64,000 nucleotides of DNA from Lelliottia sp. JS-SCA-14 (GCF_035593345.1 NZ_CP141606.1:3658001-3722000), one strand, 5' to 3'; numbered from the stretch's first letter, positions 19,901 to 27,627 are shown. Made by a program: numbers and translations. The notes: generated by a model not told the origin, from the sequence alone.

Positions 19901-22136
19901 CGCCGGGACGGTGACGGGCGTCACCACCCAATCCGGAAACGTGATTTATGACGTTGACCCGACCACCGGCAGCGACAACGCCCCGGCGGGCACCCGCATC
20001 ACGGCAGTCACCGATGCGCAGGGCCACACGGTGAACGTGACCGCAGACGGAACGGTGATCCAGGGTCAGTACGGCACCCTGACCATCAACCTCGACGGGA
20101 GCTACACCTACACCCTGACCAACACCAGCGCCGCCGTTCTGGGGCGGACCGAAAGCTTCACCTACACCATCGGCCATAACGGGGCCAGCGCCTCGGCGCA
20201 GCTGGTGATCTCGCTCGGCGCGAACACCGTCACCAACAGCGTCACGGCGGTGGACGATACGGCGAGCTTCACCTTCGACACCAGCGTGCACGCCATTAAC
20301 AACGGCACCTCGTCCCAGGGTGGCTTTACCGTTGTCGGCGTGAATCTCGGCAACACGCTGGGGCTGAACCTCCTCGACGATCTGAGCAATCCGATCATCT
20401 ATAACGTGGCGGAAGGCACCACCCGCACCATGACCATCCAGGCCTCCGTGGGCGGCGTGGCGCTGGCCTCGGTGTTCGACCTGTACGTCTATAAATTCAA
20501 CGAGGCGACGCAAACCTTCGAGCAGATGCGCGTCCAGCCAGGCTGGCTGCGTGCGCCGCTGCTGGGCGGAACGTCAGCCACTCTGACGCTCAACCTGCCG
20601 GCGGGTGAGTACCTGTTCCTGCTGAACACCGCGGCGGGGATCACGGCCCTGACGGCCTACACCCTCAACGTGCTGGAAGACCATGTCTACACCGTCTCAA
20701 GCGTCGGCGGCAGCACCACCGGCGATGTGCTGGCGGATGATATCGCCCCGGCTGGCACCCACGTCACCTCGGTGAACGGTGTGACGGTCAATGGCACCGG
20801 CGTCACCACTATTCAGGGGGAATATGGCACCCTGACCATCAATGCGGACGGGAAATATACCTACACCCTGAACAGCGGTGTCGGGGCCGATCACATCAAA
20901 ACGCCGGATACCTTCGTCTACACCGTGACCGCGCCAAACGGCGATAAAGACACGGCGTCGCTGAACATCACCCCGACGGCGCGGGCGATGGATGCGGTCA
21001 ACGACGTCAGTGCGGTGATGGACGTGACCTCGGTTCACCACACCTCGGCATACTCGGACACCACCGTCGGAAGTGCCAGCTGGCAGGCGGCGCTGCTGGC
21101 TTCCACCCAGGGCAGCGGCAGCGGCACCTTTGTGGTCGACCCGAACACGGCGCTGCATAACGTGGTTCTGCACTTCAACGTCGCGTCGCTGCTCTCTCTC
21201 GGCGGGCTGACGGTGGACTGGGTGCTGTCGAACGGCTCGACCACCATCCGCAGCGGTTCGTTCAACGGGGGATTACTGCTGGGCGGCACCGCGACGGTGA
21301 ACCTCAGCGGGCTGGATCTGGATGCGGGCACCTACACCCTCTCCTATACCGGGAAAATGGGCGCGCTGGCGGCGGGGCAAATCACCATCACCCCGGACGT
21401 GGTGGGGACCACTTACTCCCTCACCCAGTTCGATTCCACCAGCGGCCACACCGTCAACGGCAACATCTTTGACGGGACGGATTCGCAGGGGGCGATGGAT
21501 CAGCTGCACTCGGTCGATACCCGTCTGAGCATCACCGGCTACAACGGCGTGACCACCACCCTTGACCCGTACACCACCAGCGCCGCTAACGTCACCATTC
21601 AGGGGCATTACGGCACGCTCTCCATCGGTGCGGACGGGCATTACACCTACACCATGAACACCGGGGTGTCGCTCTCGAGCATCACCTCGAAGGAGGTCTT
21701 CAACTACACCCTGACCGATGCGGCAGGCAAAACCGACAGCGCCTCGCTCACCATCAACATGGCCCCGCAGTTCATCAGTTCGGAGCATAACGATGTGATC
21801 AACGGGACGGCTTACGGCGATACCCTGATTTATCAGGTGCTGAACAACACCGTGGGTAACGCCACGGCGGGCAACAGCACCGGGGATCACTGGACCAACT
21901 TCTCCATCAGCCAGGGGGACAAAATCGATATCGGCGATCTGCTGGTGGGCTGGAACGGACAGGCATCGACGCTCGGGAACTACGTGCATGTCACCACCAG
22001 CGGTAACAACACTGTGATCTCCATCGACCGTGACGGGACAGGGACCACCTACACTAATACCACGCTGGTCACTTTGGACAACGTGCAGAGCAGCTACGAC
22101 GAACTGGTTAATCAGCACCACAACATCATCACCTGA
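10962..22136 (+). CDS. BapA/SiiE-like giant adhesin secreted by a type I system
   Basis: 3,724 residues from the ATG at 10962 (GGGAG upstream). Order: a BapA-prefix-like N-terminal domain (about 1–115); a hydrophobic Gly/Ala stretch and an unbroken run of 11 Gly (about 135–147), then an Asp/Asn/Pro linker; about 27 Ig-like repeats (about 165–2830) of two kinds, long ones with DDVG..TGPL..G..TND..PTLSG and FTP motifs, and short ones with VSGTAEPGSTI; three larger modules (about 2835–3600) with GTLTIN.DG.YTYTL motifs; and a C-terminal type I secretion target domain (about 3605–3724; EHNDVINGTAYGDTLIYQ, GDKIDIGDLLVGW). Repeats suggest calcium-rigidified rods. The next three genes are its exporter. 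Biofilm or host attachment is inferred from BapA/SiiE. Confidence 0.93.
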   Translation: MSQISVISKLTGVETTTEGTQVTLDHSSIVKLHVGRADISHYTRSGNDLIVSLHSGEVITLKNFYHGDAQGESQLVLQEGNGALWWIEDPTAAEHYEAIASTDVLMGSSGDGGGAAIWPWVLGGVAVAGGIALAAGGGGGGGGGGGDDDNPTNPGNPGNPTDPDTTPPNAPTNLQFSGDGTSVSGTAEPGSTITLKDANGNLVGTGKTGSDGKFTIELGTPLTNGEQISATATDSSGNVSKEGHVTAPDLVTPDAPDILIVNDDVGSETGPLSNGQRTDDARPTLSGIGEAGTTITIFDNGTKIGTTTVDAKGNWSFTPPNALSNGSHTLTSTATDAAGHTSAPSAGITIVVDTVAPTAPVISSVTDDVDPVTGPLNNGGSTNDQRPLLTGTAEANSTVTIYDNGIAIGTVTAAANGSWTFTPSVNLSEGSHVLTVRATDVAGNTSPASPGFTITVDITAPAAPSAFVVNDEVGSIRGAVSAGQTTDASQPRLTGRGDPGSTIIIYDNGVEVGRVTVGPNGLWAVAPNGPLSEGPHSVTVREIDAAGNPSGLSQAINFIVDTVAPTQPVIALNPAGNQVTGTAEPNSTITITNGTGQSWTGTTDGSGNFTIPLNPAQTNGQTISVIASDAAGNDSIPANVVATDTIAPNPPADLTVAGNGASVSGTAEANSTVTVKDPGGNVIGTGTTDGTGHFTVPVAPPQTNGEVLEVIAKDPAGNASQPGHADAPDTTDPLAPDNLAVSDDGTTVTGTAEPGSTVSIKGPDGTELGHATAGDNGDFTVTINPPQLNGETLTADATDHAGNTGPTASVDAPDITPAQTPVITSVYDDVANGIGDVANNGLTNDATPTIRGTGEPGTTLYLFSGSNQIGTLTIPPSGIWEYTPSVHLREGGHVLTATAIDAAGNASGTSNSWSITVDSAAPAAPVITSVVDDVPGRTGPLDTGEITNDARPTLNGTGEPGATISVRLDGVQIGTAVVSDGGSWTFTPTQALPEGGPHTLTAVAIDQAGNVGSLSNGFEIIVDTTPPPAPSIATVTDNTGSVTGPVTSGTPTDETRPVLTGNAPPNTIITVYDGTTLLGTATLNGSGGWSFTPLTPLTNGTHSLTVVATDSAGNSTSSPPFSLVVDTVAPATPDSPDVTVNPDGQPTALNPGEATRDTTPTLSGTGTPGDTVTIYIDGVKQPDVITVQPNGTWTWTPTQALPNGSYDVALTVTNKDGAGNESAPSQPVTIIIDTDPPATPTAPVVTDNVSQITGPVADNTSTNDSRPVLSGTGTANDVIIIYDSVGGAAKIEVGRVTVGADGNWSWRPDTALTQTTHAFTTTATDEAGNVSGTSPVITVTVDTTPPVTPEITAGTVANGGSTSDATPTISGTGTSGDTVIIYNNGVEVARVPVTGGNWTWTSPSVSDGALKLTVSSVDAAGNVSGTSPIYTITVDTVAPTTPQIDSISSSTLANGTLYTNDSTPTISGKTEVGSTITVRIDGGAPQQATVDANGNWTLTLPNGSALTDAPHTIIVTATDAAGNATPSAPVTVTVDTNAPNAPVVTSLAVEGTPLTGTAEPGSTVIVKGPNNVELGRGVTDGSGNYSIALSPAQNNETTLTVTATDAAGNVSGPTDYQVTDTPNLPDVPAITSIVDDNGLSGDVEVKGASSNDTTPILSGTAVANSIVTIYLDGSLVPWAVVTAGPTGAWTASSLVPLGEGPHSFAATATVGAETSGLSPAATVTIDLTAPNAPILGAVTDDVGPGTGPLTNGQITNDSRPTLSGTATAGDTITIYNNGTAIGTVVVGSTGTWSFTPGGALGEGNHALTISATDPAGNESPQSPPFNIVVDTVSTTPVIVGADDNVGTVTGNVPSGGTTNDSTPTLSGTAEANSSIAIFEGSTQIGTATANGSGSWSFTPTTPLGEGSHTFTVIATDPQGNVSTSSNSYTVIVDLTPPAVPVLTSVADDVQGGAVGNLTSGQLTNDATPTLTGTGVTGSTIHILNNGTEIGTAVVVGGAWTFTPPTGLADGVYNIRINATDPAGNISANSPVFSFTVDTTPPAAPALTSVQDDVGPVTGNITDGGSTNDSRPTFNGTGEIGATVTLLSDGQPFGTAVVNSQGNWTFTPTAPLADGAHTITISTTDVAGNTSITNTTFTLTVDTQPPAAPLIINATDDVGAILDPVLNGKTTDDTRPQLNGSAEANATIIIYENGVQVGTVQANGSGAWSFTPPSALSNGSHTWTATATDAAGNVSVASPGFTVIVDTIAPLAPAITQAIDDVGTVTGPLGSGQTTDDTLPRLIGTSEPNATINIYEGNTLLGTTTADASGNWAVTITTALTAGPHNLVAQATDAAGNNSDPSPSFSLTIDLTPPTIPVLLTVVDDVGTVTNLTSGQLTNDAQPTLSGTAEAGSTVKIYDNGVLIGSVTATGGAWSFTPTPALSDGLHPLTITATDAAGNASGPTTAFVVNVDATAPIAPVISSVVDDVGTITGPVINGNPTNDTTPTLNGTAEANTTVRIYDNGVLIGTVTADGNGVWTLPQATISLTNGQHNFTATATDAAGNTSAPSSITSIVLDTVAPGVPGTLAVISNGTHVTGLAEAGSTVTITSSTGTVLGTATADGSGAFNVTISPAQTNGETLLAFATDKAGNAGATSNVIAPFTNLPNAPLITTVNDNVGTITGNLTNGKSTDDTTPTLSGTAQPNSTITLYNNGVAMGTATTDVNGNWTFTTPVLGEGSHAFTATATNVIGGTGPVSLPTTVIVDTIAPNAPNGTFNADGSVLTGTAEAGSTVTIRLADGSTVTTTANAGGTYSYSFLNKQTEGQTLQITATDAAGNTSTPGSALAPVVPLSASSNVEELALGTTATVTNAQYSDYGSLLVGALGNVLTLLGNDTAQVGFTVSAGGSADISINANATGVVLSLLNTLEVVVQRWDAVNGTWTTVVDTGLPQFANLLTLGASGVTLNMTGLADGQYRVLSYNTNLLATGSYTSLDVDVTQTSAGTVTGVTTQSGNVIYDVDPTTGSDNAPAGTRITAVTDAQGHTVNVTADGTVIQGQYGTLTINLDGSYTYTLTNTSAAVLGRTESFTYTIGHNGASASAQLVISLGANTVTNSVTAVDDTASFTFDTSVHAINNGTSSQGGFTVVGVNLGNTLGLNLLDDLSNPIIYNVAEGTTRTMTIQASVGGVALASVFDLYVYKFNEATQTFEQMRVQPGWLRAPLLGGTSATLTLNLPAGEYLFLLNTAAGITALTAYTLNVLEDHVYTVSSVGGSTTGDVLADDIAPAGTHVTSVNGVTVNGTGVTTIQGEYGTLTINADGKYTYTLNSGVGADHIKTPDTFVYTVTAPNGDKDTASLNITPTARAMDAVNDVSAVMDVTSVHHTSAYSDTTVGSASWQAALLASTQGSGSGTFVVDPNTALHNVVLHFNVASLLSLGGLTVDWVLSNGSTTIRSGSFNGGLLLGGTATVNLSGLDLDAGTYTLSYTGKMGALAAGQITITPDVVGTTYSLTQFDSTSGHTVNGNIFDGTDSQGAMDQLHSVDTRLSITGYNGVTTTLDPYTTSAANVTIQGHYGTLSIGADGHYTYTMNTGVSLSSITSKEVFNYTLTDAAGKTDSASLTINMAPQFISSEHNDVINGTAYGDTLIYQVLNNTVGNATAGNSTGDHWTNFSISQGDKIDIGDLLVGWNGQASTLGNYVHVTTSGNNTVISIDRDGTGTTYTNTTLVTLDNVQSSYDELVNQHHNIIT

Positions 22137-22153
22137 TAGCACAACACAACTGA

Positions 22154-22174
22154 CCCGGGCGTTCAGCGCCCGGG
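22154..22174 (+). promoter_or_regulatory. GC-rich hairpin between adhesin and secretion genes
   Basis: Perfect 8-bp stem CCCGGGCG / CGCCCGGG with a TTCAG loop, 18 bp after the adhesin stop. There is no U-run after it, so it looks like an mRNA processing or partial attenuation site that could set the ratio of adhesin to exporter, rather than a full terminator. Confidence 0.45.
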
Positions 22175-22207
22175 CATGAAGCGGTACTCTTTTATTAGGG
22201 ATATGAC

Positions 22208-23611
22208 ATGGGAATGAAGATGCCTTACTGGTGGCTCTCGTGCTGCCTGATATCTGTGCCCGCGCTCGCTGCCAATCCTGCGGGGGTGATCAACACCGGC
22301 TTCCTGAGTGAAGAACAGGAGTTGCCGTCGCTGAATGGCCGCGTCGCGCCGGTTGCCGGTAACGCCGCACCCGGCACGCTCAAGCTGGGGGACGCCGTGA
22401 ACCGCGCCGTCAGCTGGCATCCGACCATCAGCGAAGCGGTCGGGAAACTCTACGAACAATCGGAACAAGTCGACGTCGCCAAATCGAAATACTATCCGCA
22501 GGTCAACGCGGGCATGGACGGCGGCTATAGCCACGACGGCAGCAACAACGGCTTTACCCCTTCATTAGTACTTTCTCTCTCTCAGATGCTCTACGACTTT
22601 GGCAAAGTCGCCAGCCAGGTACGCGCCGAAAACGCAGGCGTGGCCCAGCAGCAGGCCAATGTGCTGGTGAGTATTGATACCATCGGCCACGACACGGCGC
22701 TGGCGATGGTGCAGGTGCAAACCTGGCAGCAGATGGTGGAAACCGCCAAAGAGCAGCTGGATGCGCTGTCGTCTATCGGCAACCTCGCCCGCCAGCGTAA
22801 CGACGAAGGGGCGAGTTCCCTGTCGGACGTGGTGCAGACCGACGCCCGTATCGAAGGCGCTCGCGCCCAGCTCATGCAGTACCAGGCAAGCCTCGACAGC
22901 TCTCGCGCCACGCTGATGAGCTTTCTCGGCTGGAACAATCTGAACACCATCAGCAACGACTTTCCCGATAACCTGAAACGCAGCTGCGATGTCGCCGAAC
23001 CGGACGATCGGCTGGTGCCTGCGGTGCTCTCCGCGTGGGCGCAGGCCAACGTCGCGCAGGCCAATCTCGACTACGCCAACGCCCAGATGACGCCGACCGT
23101 CTCGCTCGAACCGGAAGTGCGCCACTATCTCAACGACCGCTACGCGGGCAGTGAGTCGCTGGATCGCACCCAGTATTCCGCCTGGGTGAAAGTGCAGATG
23201 CCGCTCTACCAGGGCGGCGGTCTCACCGCCCGGCGCAACGCCGCCGGACACGCCGTCGAAGCCGCGCAATCCACCATTCAGCGCACGCGCCTCGACGTGC
23301 GTCAGAAATTACTCGAATCGCGCAGCCAGGTGATGAGCCTGCTGAGCACCCTGCAAATCCAGGGCCGCCAGGAAGCCCTCAGCGTTCGCACCCGCGAACT
23401 CTATCAGCAGCAATATCTCGATCTCGGCTCACGCCCGCTGCTCGACGTGCTGAACGCCGAGCAGGAGGTCTATCAGGCGCGTTTCACCCAGCAGCAAACC
23501 GTCGGGCAACTGCACCAGCTGCAGCTGAGCTGCCTGTATAACACCGGCCTTTTGCGTCATTCGTTCGATCTTGAGAACCGCACCATTCAGACTGTGGAGA
23601 TCCAGCCATGA
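22208..23611 (+). CDS. TolC-family outer-membrane channel of the adhesin T1SS
   Basis: 467 residues with a signal peptide (about 1–22, ending VPALAA) and the TolC/OEP architecture of two helical-hairpin repeats (LKLGDAVNRAVSWHPTISEA near residue 60; YGGG-like turn LYQGGGLTARRNAAGHAVEA near 340; LDVLNAEQEVYQARF near 415). It forms the outer-membrane and periplasmic tunnel for the adhesin upstream, comparable to LapE/BapB. Its stop overlaps the start of the exporter gene (ATGA), so the three secretion genes are coupled. Confidence 0.9.
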   Translation: MGMKMPYWWLSCCLISVPALAANPAGVINTGFLSEEQELPSLNGRVAPVAGNAAPGTLKLGDAVNRAVSWHPTISEAVGKLYEQSEQVDVAKSKYYPQVNAGMDGGYSHDGSNNGFTPSLVLSLSQMLYDFGKVASQVRAENAGVAQQQANVLVSIDTIGHDTALAMVQVQTWQQMVETAKEQLDALSSIGNLARQRNDEGASSLSDVVQTDARIEGARAQLMQYQASLDSSRATLMSFLGWNNLNTISNDFPDNLKRSCDVAEPDDRLVPAVLSAWAQANVAQANLDYANAQMTPTVSLEPEVRHYLNDRYAGSESLDRTQYSAWVKVQMPLYQGGGLTARRNAAGHAVEAAQSTIQRTRLDVRQKLLESRSQVMSLLSTLQIQGRQEALSVRTRELYQQQYLDLGSRPLLDVLNAEQEVYQARFTQQQTVGQLHQLQLSCLYNTGLLRHSFDLENRTIQTVEIQP

Positions 23612-25794
23612 AGCAATCCGATAAACCGCTGGGCGAAAGCATTCCTGAAGAGACGCTGGAGCACTGGGCGCAGGCCTTTGGCTATGTCGCCACCCGCTAC
23701 CGCGTGGCCTGCTCTCCTGGCGCACTGGTCGCCAGCGCGCCGTGGCTGAAGGGCAAACCGATGGTCCCGGCGCTGACCCAGCTGGCGCGCGAAGCGGGGC
23801 TCTCCTTTCAGCTTCTGACCGCCACGGAGCAGTCCATCAACAGCTGGAAACTGCCGGTGGTGGTTGAGCTCAACGAAGGTAAAATCGGCGTCATCGAGCA
23901 CTTCGACGGCGACGATACCCTCGATATCAACTTCATCGACACCTCGCCGCACAACAACCGCGTGTCGATGACTGCCCTTCTGCCAGCGATTCGCCACGTG
24001 GTCGCCCTGCGCCCGCTGGCGGCGCTGAAAGACAGCCGCGTCGACGCCTATATTTCCAAATACCGCCCGGACTGGCTCTACCGCCTTGTGATGCGCGACA
24101 TGCGCCCCTACACCTGGGTGATGCTGGCGGCGCTGTTCATCAACGTGCTGTCGCTCTCCGGGATCGTCTTTTCGATGCAGGTGTATGACCGGGTGATCCC
24201 CGCTCAGTCCTACCCGACGCTGTACGTCCTGACCATCGGCGTGCTGATCGCCACCTTGTTCGGCTTTGTGCTGCGCATCGCGCGCGGGCACATTATGGAT
24301 CTGCTCGGCAAACGCGCCGATCTGCGCGTCTCGGATCGGGTGTTTGGGCACGCCCTGCGCCTGCGCAACAGCGCGATCCCGCGCTCGACCGGGAGCTTTA
24401 TTTCCCAGCTGCGCGAGCTGGAGCAGATCCGCGAGATGGTCACCTCCTCCACCATTTCTACGATTGTCGATCTGCCGTTCTTCTTCCTGTTCGTGGTGGT
24501 GCTGGCGATCATCGCCCCGCAGCTGGCGTGGATCGCCCCCGTCGCCGCGGTGCTGATGGTCCTGCCCGGCCTGCTGCTGCAGAAGAAACTCGCGGCGCTG
24601 GCAAAACAGTCTGCCCATGAATCCACCCTGCGCAACGCGGTGCTGGTGGAGAGCGTGCAGGGGCTGGAGGACATCAAGCTGATGCAGGCGGAGAACCGCT
24701 TTTTGCAGCAGTGGAACAGCTACATCCAGATCACCGCCGAGTCCGGCCTGCGCACCCGCGAGCTGACGCAGAACCTGATCAGTTGGGGAATGACCATTCA
24801 GAGCCTGGTTTACGCCGGGGTGATCGTGGTCGGCGCGCCGATGGTGATCGACGGCACGCTCACCACCGGTTCGGTGGTCGCCGCCTCGATGCTGGCCTCG
24901 CGGATGATCGCCCCGATGGCGACCCTGTGCGGCGTGCTGGCCCGCTGGCAGCAGGTGAAAGCCGCCAAAGAGGGACTGGACAGCATCATGCAGCTGCCGA
25001 CGGAGAATCAGCGCGAAGAGTCGCCGATCCGCCAGGACGTGCTGCGCGGGCATTACCTCTTCGATCAGGCGCAGTTTCGCTATCACCCGGAAGATCCGCG
25101 CATGGCTCTGCGCATTAACCGGCTGGAGATCCAGCCCGGCGAGAAAGTAGCGATCCTCGGGCGCAACGGCGCGGGGAAATCCACGCTGCTGCAGGCGATG
25201 TCGGGCGGGATGGATCTGGCGGGCGGCGAACTGCGTCTCGACAACCTCAGCCTGCCGCATCTCGATGTGGCGGATCTGCGGCGCAACGTCGGTTTTATGA
25301 CCCAGAACGCCCGGCTGTTTTACGGCACCCTGCGGGAAAACATCACCCTCGGCATGCCGCGTGCCACCGATGAGGAGATCTTCGCGGTGCTGGAGATGTG
25401 CGGCGCGGCGAGCTTTGTGCAGAAACTGCCGAAAGGGCTCGACTACCCGATCATGGAGAACGGCGTGGGGTTGTCCGGCGGGCAGCGTCAGTCGATCCTG
25501 CTGGCGCGCATGTTCCTGCGCGATCCCAATATCGTCCTGCTGGATGAACCGACCGCCTCGCTGGACGAGCACACGGAGCGCGAGTTTCTCCAGCATCTCG
25601 GCGAGTGGCTCGGCAACCGGACGCTGATCGTCGCTACTCACCGCGTGCCGGTGCTGGAGCTGGTGGAGCGCGTGGTGGTGCTGAAAGAGGGCATGCTGGT
25701 GATGGACGCGCCGAAGGCGCAGGCCCTGAGCAACAGCCGCATGCAGCAGCAGGCAAACGGACGGGAGTGGAAAAATGAAAATCAGTCAGCGTGA
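23608..25794 (+). CDS. Type I secretion ABC exporter (LapB/BapC-like) with inactive C39-like domain
   Basis: 728 residues. An N-terminal C39-like domain (about 1–130) lacks the catalytic Cys–His arrangement of bacteriocin exporters, as in RTX/LapB exporters where it binds substrate instead of cutting it. A six-helix membrane domain follows (about 150–430), then an ATP-binding domain with Walker A GRNGAGKST (about 516), signature LSGGQRQS (about 622) and Walker B IVLLDEPTASLD (about 643). It powers export of the giant adhesin across the inner membrane. Overlaps the next gene by 20 bp. Confidence 0.92.
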   Translation: MKQSDKPLGESIPEETLEHWAQAFGYVATRYRVACSPGALVASAPWLKGKPMVPALTQLAREAGLSFQLLTATEQSINSWKLPVVVELNEGKIGVIEHFDGDDTLDINFIDTSPHNNRVSMTALLPAIRHVVALRPLAALKDSRVDAYISKYRPDWLYRLVMRDMRPYTWVMLAALFINVLSLSGIVFSMQVYDRVIPAQSYPTLYVLTIGVLIATLFGFVLRIARGHIMDLLGKRADLRVSDRVFGHALRLRNSAIPRSTGSFISQLRELEQIREMVTSSTISTIVDLPFFFLFVVVLAIIAPQLAWIAPVAAVLMVLPGLLLQKKLAALAKQSAHESTLRNAVLVESVQGLEDIKLMQAENRFLQQWNSYIQITAESGLRTRELTQNLISWGMTIQSLVYAGVIVVGAPMVIDGTLTTGSVVAASMLASRMIAPMATLCGVLARWQQVKAAKEGLDSIMQLPTENQREESPIRQDVLRGHYLFDQAQFRYHPEDPRMALRINRLEIQPGEKVAILGRNGAGKSTLLQAMSGGMDLAGGELRLDNLSLPHLDVADLRRNVGFMTQNARLFYGTLRENITLGMPRATDEEIFAVLEMCGAASFVQKLPKGLDYPIMENGVGLSGGQRQSILLARMFLRDPNIVLLDEPTASLDEHTEREFLQHLGEWLGNRTLIVATHRVPVLELVERVVVLKEGMLVMDAPKAQALSNSRMQQQANGREWKNENQSA

Positions 25795-26974
25795 CGTGGC
25801 GGCGATGGACGATCTCGATAACGCTCTCGACTCCGAAAGCGGCTACTCGGGCGCACGACGGATCGTGATCCTCTCCCTGCTCCTGTTCATCATCGTAGGC
25901 GTGTGGGCGTGGTTCGGCATTCTCGACGAGGTCTCGACCGGGACGGGGAAAGTGATCCCCAGCTCGCGCGAGCAGGTATTGCAGTCTCTCGACGGCGGCA
26001 TTTTGACCGAGCTGAACGTGCGCGAGGGGAATCTGGTGCAGGCGGGTCAGGTGCTGGCGCGGCTCGACCCTACGCGGTCGGAATCTAACGTCGGCGAAAG
26101 TGCGGCGCGGTATCGCGCGTCGCTGGCCTCCAGCGTGCGCCTGACGGCGGAGGTGAACGATCTGCCGCTGGTCTTCCCCCCTTCCCTGATAAAATGGCCG
26201 GATCTGATCGCCGCCGAAACCCGGCTCTACACCTCTCGCCGCGCGCAGCTTGATGACACCCAGCGCGAACTGAGGGCGGCGCTGGATCTGGCGAATAAGG
26301 AGCTGGCGATCACCCAGCGGCTGATCAAAACCGGTGCCGCCAGCCGGGTGGAAGAGTTACGTTTGCAACGGCAAAAAAGCGATCTGGAGCTAAAACTCAC
26401 CGACGTGCGCTCCCAGTATTACGTGCAGGCTCGCGAGGCGCTGTCGAAAGCCAATGCCGATGTCGATATGGTCTCGGCGGTGCTGAAAGGCCGCGAAGAC
26501 TCGGTGACACGCCTGACCGTGCGATCGCCGGTGCGCGGGATCGTGAAAAACATCAAAGTGACCACCATCGGCGGCGTGATCCCGCCTAACGGCGAGCTGA
26601 TGGAGATTGTGCCGGTGGACGATCACCTGCTGATCGAAACCCGTCTGTCGCCCCGCGATATCGCTTTCATCCACCCGGAGCAAAAGGCGCTGGTGAAAAT
26701 CACCGCCTACGATTACGCCATCTACGGCGGGTTGCACGGCGTGGTCGAAACCATTTCGCCCGACACCATTCAGGACGAGGCCAAACCGGAAGTGTTCTAC
26801 TACCGGGTGTTTATCCGCACCAGCCAGGATTATCTGGTCAATAAAGCGGGCCGGAAATTCTCGATCGTGCCGGGGATGATTGCGACGGTGGACATCAAAA
26901 CCGGGGAGAAATCGGTGATGGATTACATGATTAAGCCGTTCAACCGGGCGAAAGAGGCGCTGCGGGAGCGGTAA
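25775..26974 (+). CDS. HlyD-family membrane-fusion protein of the adhesin T1SS
   Basis: 399 residues: short cytoplasmic N-terminus, one membrane helix (about 30–50, IVILSLLLFIIVGVWAWFGI), split lipoyl halves (GKVIPSSREQVLQSLDGGIL near 65; VRSPVRGIVKNIKV near 250), a long helical hairpin between them, and a beta-barrel end (MEIVPVDDHLLIETRLSPRD). It bridges the ABC exporter and the outer-membrane channel. The last gene of the secretion operon; a REP pair follows the stop. Confidence 0.92.
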   Translation: MKISQRDVAAMDDLDNALDSESGYSGARRIVILSLLLFIIVGVWAWFGILDEVSTGTGKVIPSSREQVLQSLDGGILTELNVREGNLVQAGQVLARLDPTRSESNVGESAARYRASLASSVRLTAEVNDLPLVFPPSLIKWPDLIAAETRLYTSRRAQLDDTQRELRAALDLANKELAITQRLIKTGAASRVEELRLQRQKSDLELKLTDVRSQYYVQAREALSKANADVDMVSAVLKGREDSVTRLTVRSPVRGIVKNIKVTTIGGVIPPNGELMEIVPVDDHLLIETRLSPRDIAFIHPEQKALVKITAYDYAIYGGLHGVVETISPDTIQDEAKPEVFYYRVFIRTSQDYLVNKAGRKFSIVPGMIATVDIKTGEKSVMDYMIKPFNRAKEALRER

Positions 26975-26978
26975 AAAA

Positions 26979-27055
26979 GCCCGGTGGCGCTGCGCTTACC
27001 GGGCCTACAGGGTTTGTAGGTTTTGTAGGTCGGGTAAGCGCAGCGCCACCCGACG
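26979..27055. repeat. REP pair after the secretion operon
   Basis: Two inverted REP-like elements, GCCCGGTGGCGCTGCGCTTA plus CCGGGCCTAC and GTAGGTCGGGTAAGCGCAGC plus GCCACCCGAC, separated by a short GTTTGTAGGTTTT linker, directly after the hlyD-like stop. A likely 3'-end stabiliser. Confidence 0.85.
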
Positions 27056-27234
27056 GGTGTTCTGCCACTCCATACATTTTTCCTGAAGCCACCTCGCAGG
27101 ACGAAATTTCTTCTTCATTTCCCCCTTTCAGCCTCACTCGACGAGGCGTATTTTCCCGTGACTTCAGAGGCTGTTTCTGACTGCATTGAGCCAAAAGTCG
27201 GGTCAAATTCTGATTAAGTAATAATCGGCAGAAA

Positions 27235-27253
27235 TGCACTTGCGCACAGTGCA
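27235..27253. promoter_or_regulatory. Inverted repeat upstream of higBA (possible operator)
   Basis: TGCACT–N7–AGTGCA, 52 bp before the toxin start. HigA-type antitoxins autorepress by binding inverted repeats here; assignment is by position only. Confidence 0.35.
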
Positions 27254-27305
27254 TCGGTGCAATACCATTAACGCAGCTTCAAAGGGACAGGAGCTAAAAT
27301 GCATC

Positions 27306-27614
27306 ATGTTGAAGAACATTAATAACTTTCGCGATCAGTGGCTTGAGGATTTCTTCCTGTATGGAAAATCTCACAAAATATTCCCCTCAAGCATTGAAGC
27401 CGCCCTGGCGAGAAAACTGGATATCATCAATGCCGCAACGTCCCACAGGGATTTGCGCTCGCCGCCAGGCAATATGTATGAAGAACTTAACCCACCAATG
27501 TCAGGGTTTTCTTCCATACGAGTTAACAAACAGTACAGACTGATATTTAAATGGGTGGCCGGTAAAGCCGAAGACCTCTACCTCGCCCCGCATAAATACA
27601 AGCCTTATAAATAG
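27306..27614 (+). CDS. higB: HigB-type toxin (RelE/ParE superfamily)
   Basis: 102 residues of the RelE-fold HigB family (FYGKSH-like segment FFLYGKSHKIFPSSIEAALA, LARKLDIINAA, DLRSPPGNMYEEL, INKQYRL-like VNKQYRLIFKW). HigB toxins are ribosome-dependent mRNA endonucleases. The ATG at 27306 follows AGGAG; an ATG seven bases earlier is out of frame and stops early. The toxin-first order and 13-bp gap to the antitoxin are typical of higBA, and unlike most other TA loci. Confidence 0.88.
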   Translation: MLKNINNFRDQWLEDFFLYGKSHKIFPSSIEAALARKLDIINAATSHRDLRSPPGNMYEELNPPMSGFSSIRVNKQYRLIFKWVAGKAEDLYLAPHKYKPYK

Positions 27615-27627
27615 TGAGGTATCCTAC

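Noticed and set aside
23608..24000. Bacteriocin-exporter-type C39 peptidase in the ABC exporter
   Set aside because: The catalytic Cys/His context is absent, and the substrate is a C-terminally targeted adhesin, so the domain is taken as a non-cleaving C39-like domain.
23587..25641. Long minus-strand open frame (684 codons) opposite the ABC exporter gene
   Set aside because: His/Gln/Arg-rich antisense shadow of a clear ABC exporter with all ATPase motifs on the plus strand.
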